From positions 1-7,273 of the forward strand of contig JAFSTZ010000171.1 of the NCBI GenBank assembly GCA_017445525.1: a stretch of 7,273 nucleotides of DNA, given 5' to 3'. Of this stretch, positions 6,259 through 7,273 are shown one piece after another. This stretch comes from Eubacterium sp. (GTDB lineage: Bacteria > Bacillota > Clostridia > Lachnospirales > Lachnospiraceae). Within the stretch, counting starts at the first letter, position 1. Every line of letters begins with the position of its first letter. The position numbers were made by a program, and so were the translations under genes. The notes beneath the pieces were generated by a model. It saw only the letters and a list, made by a program, of their open reading frames with translations, searched no databases and had not been told where the DNA came from.

Positions 6259-7273
6259 ATGGCAAAGAAGGTAGTTTTAGCAGGTGCATGTCGTACAGCT
6301 ATCGGCACGATGGGAGGAGGATTGTCTACGATCCCGGTTGCTGATCTTGGCTCTATCGTGATCAAGGAGGCGCTTAATCGTGCTGGTGTGAAGCCTGATC
6401 AGGTGGATCATGTGTATATGGGATGCGTTATCCAGGCAGGACAGGGACAGAACGTTGCTCGTCAGGCATCTATCAAGGCAGGTCTTCCTGTTGAGGTGCC
6501 GGCTGTGACATCAAACGTAGTCTGCGGTTCCGGACTTAACTGTATCAATCAGGCTGCTCAGATGATCATGGCAGGAGATGCCGATGTCGTTGTAGCAGGT
6601 GGTATGGAGAACATGTCCATGGCTCCTTACGCTATTCCGCAGGGTCGTTACGGATATCGTATGACATGGCCGAGCGCAAGCCAGGGTGCTCTGGTTGATA
6701 CCATGGTTAAGGATGCTCTCTGGGATGCATTCAACGACTATCATATGATTCAGACAGCTGACAATATCTGCAATGAGTGGGGACTTACACGTGAGGAGCT
6801 TGATGAGTTCGCATTCAAGTCACAGCAGAAGTGCAAGGCCGCTATCGAGAGCGGTGCTTTCAAGGACGAGATCGTTCCCGTAGAGGTTAAGAAGAGAAAA
6901 GAGACCGTGATCTTTGATACAGACGAGGGACCGAGACCTGACGTAACACTTGAGAAGCTGGCTGGCATGCGTCCGATCAACAAGGACGGATTTGTAACAG
7001 CCGGAAACGCTTCCGGTATAAATGACGGCGCTGCAGCTATCGTTGTAATGAGCGAGGAGAAGGCTAAGGAGCTCGGTGTAACTCCTATGGCTACATTCGT
7101 TGCAGGTGCTCTTGCAGGTGTTCGTCCTGAGGTTATGGGTATCGGACCTGTAGCCGCAACCAAGAAGGTTATGGAGAAGACAGGCATGAAGATCTCTGAC
7201 TTCGATATCATCGAGGCAAACGAGGCATTTGCTGCGCAGTCCGTTGCAGTAGGAAAGGATCTCGGTATCGATG
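6259..7273 (+). CDS. Acetyl-CoA acetyltransferase (thiolase), 3' end outside window
   Basis: Condenses two acetyl-CoA into acetoacetyl-CoA, the entry step of butyrate synthesis, in the cytoplasm. The ATG follows AAGGAGG (6244-6250) by 8 nt. The frame stays open for 338 codons to the window edge; the family is about 390-395 aa, so some 55 residues are missing. The acyl-accepting Cys89 sits in NVVCGSGLN (86-94). GGMENMS (114-120), VTAGNASGINDGAA (246-259) and EANEAFAAQ (319-327) are the other thiolase signatures. The catalytic His (GHP motif) and second Cys lie beyond the edge. The biosynthetic thiolase (ThlA/AtoB type) is favoured over a degradative one by the CoA-transferase nearby and the strong promoter. 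Codons such as GGT, CGT, GTT and GCT are frequent, as in highly expressed genes. In related bacteria thl usually begins a cluster with hbd, crt, bcd and etfBA, which may follow here. Confidence 0.94.
   Translation, partial: MAKKVVLAGACRTAIGTMGGGLSTIPVADLGSIVIKEALNRAGVKPDQVDHVYMGCVIQAGQGQNVARQASIKAGLPVEVPAVTSNVVCGSGLNCINQAAQMIMAGDADVVVAGGMENMSMAPYAIPQGRYGYRMTWPSASQGALVDTMVKDALWDAFNDYHMIQTADNICNEWGLTREELDEFAFKSQQKCKAAIESGAFKDEIVPVEVKKRKETVIFDTDEGPRPDVTLEKLAGMRPINKDGFVTAGNASGINDGAAAIVVMSEEKAKELGVTPMATFVAGALAGVRPEVMGIGPVAATKKVMEKTGMKISDFDIIEANEAFAAQSVAVGKDLGID

Overview
The window looks like chromosomal core metabolism from an anaerobic, butyrate-forming Firmicute, most likely a member of the Lachnospiraceae (Roseburia/Butyrivibrio/Coprococcus-like). 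This rests on protein character only: the alanyl-tRNA synthetase, a butyryl-CoA:acetate-type CoA-transferase, a thiolase, strong AAGGAGG ribosome binding sites and sigma-A type promoters. No genus can be fixed from the sequence alone. All genes are on the + strand. I see no insertion sequence, phage gene, CRISPR array, tRNA or rRNA.

Layout. Positions 1-180 hold a near-consensus promoter and a leader of about 100 nt. Positions 181-2820 hold alaS, whose reading frame is broken by one in-frame TGA at 2434-2436. The first 751 codons carry the catalytic, tRNA-recognition and editing domains. The rest (2437-2820) is still in the same frame and encodes the usual C-terminal glycine-rich (C-Ala/DHHA1) domain. 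apbE, encoding an FAD:protein FMN transferase, follows 2 nt later (2823-3914). A 31-bp near-perfect palindrome (3901-3931) sits over its stop codon. After an 82-bp gap comes a butyryl-CoA:acetate/4-hydroxybutyrate CoA-transferase gene (3997-5340), then coaD (5432-5905). A 59-aa single-pass membrane protein (5902-6081) overlaps the end of coaD. The 177-bp gap at 6082-6258 carries a textbook promoter (TTGACA, 17 nt, TATGAT). It drives a thiolase gene that runs off the right edge of the window.

How the genes fit together. Thiolase condenses two acetyl-CoA at the start of butyrate synthesis. The CoA-transferase releases butyrate at the end by swapping CoA with acetate. CoaD makes dephospho-CoA, a precursor of the cofactor both use. 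ApbE attaches FMN covalently to redox proteins; in such anaerobes a plausible client is the Rnf complex, which recycles the reduced ferredoxin formed during butyrate synthesis, but no Rnf gene is in the window. The grouping is therefore metabolically coherent, although alaS and coaD are general housekeeping genes.

I find no convincing new system. The points most worth checking are the interrupted alaS, the palindrome at the end of apbE, the small membrane protein coupled to coaD, and the symmetrical elements in the thiolase leader.
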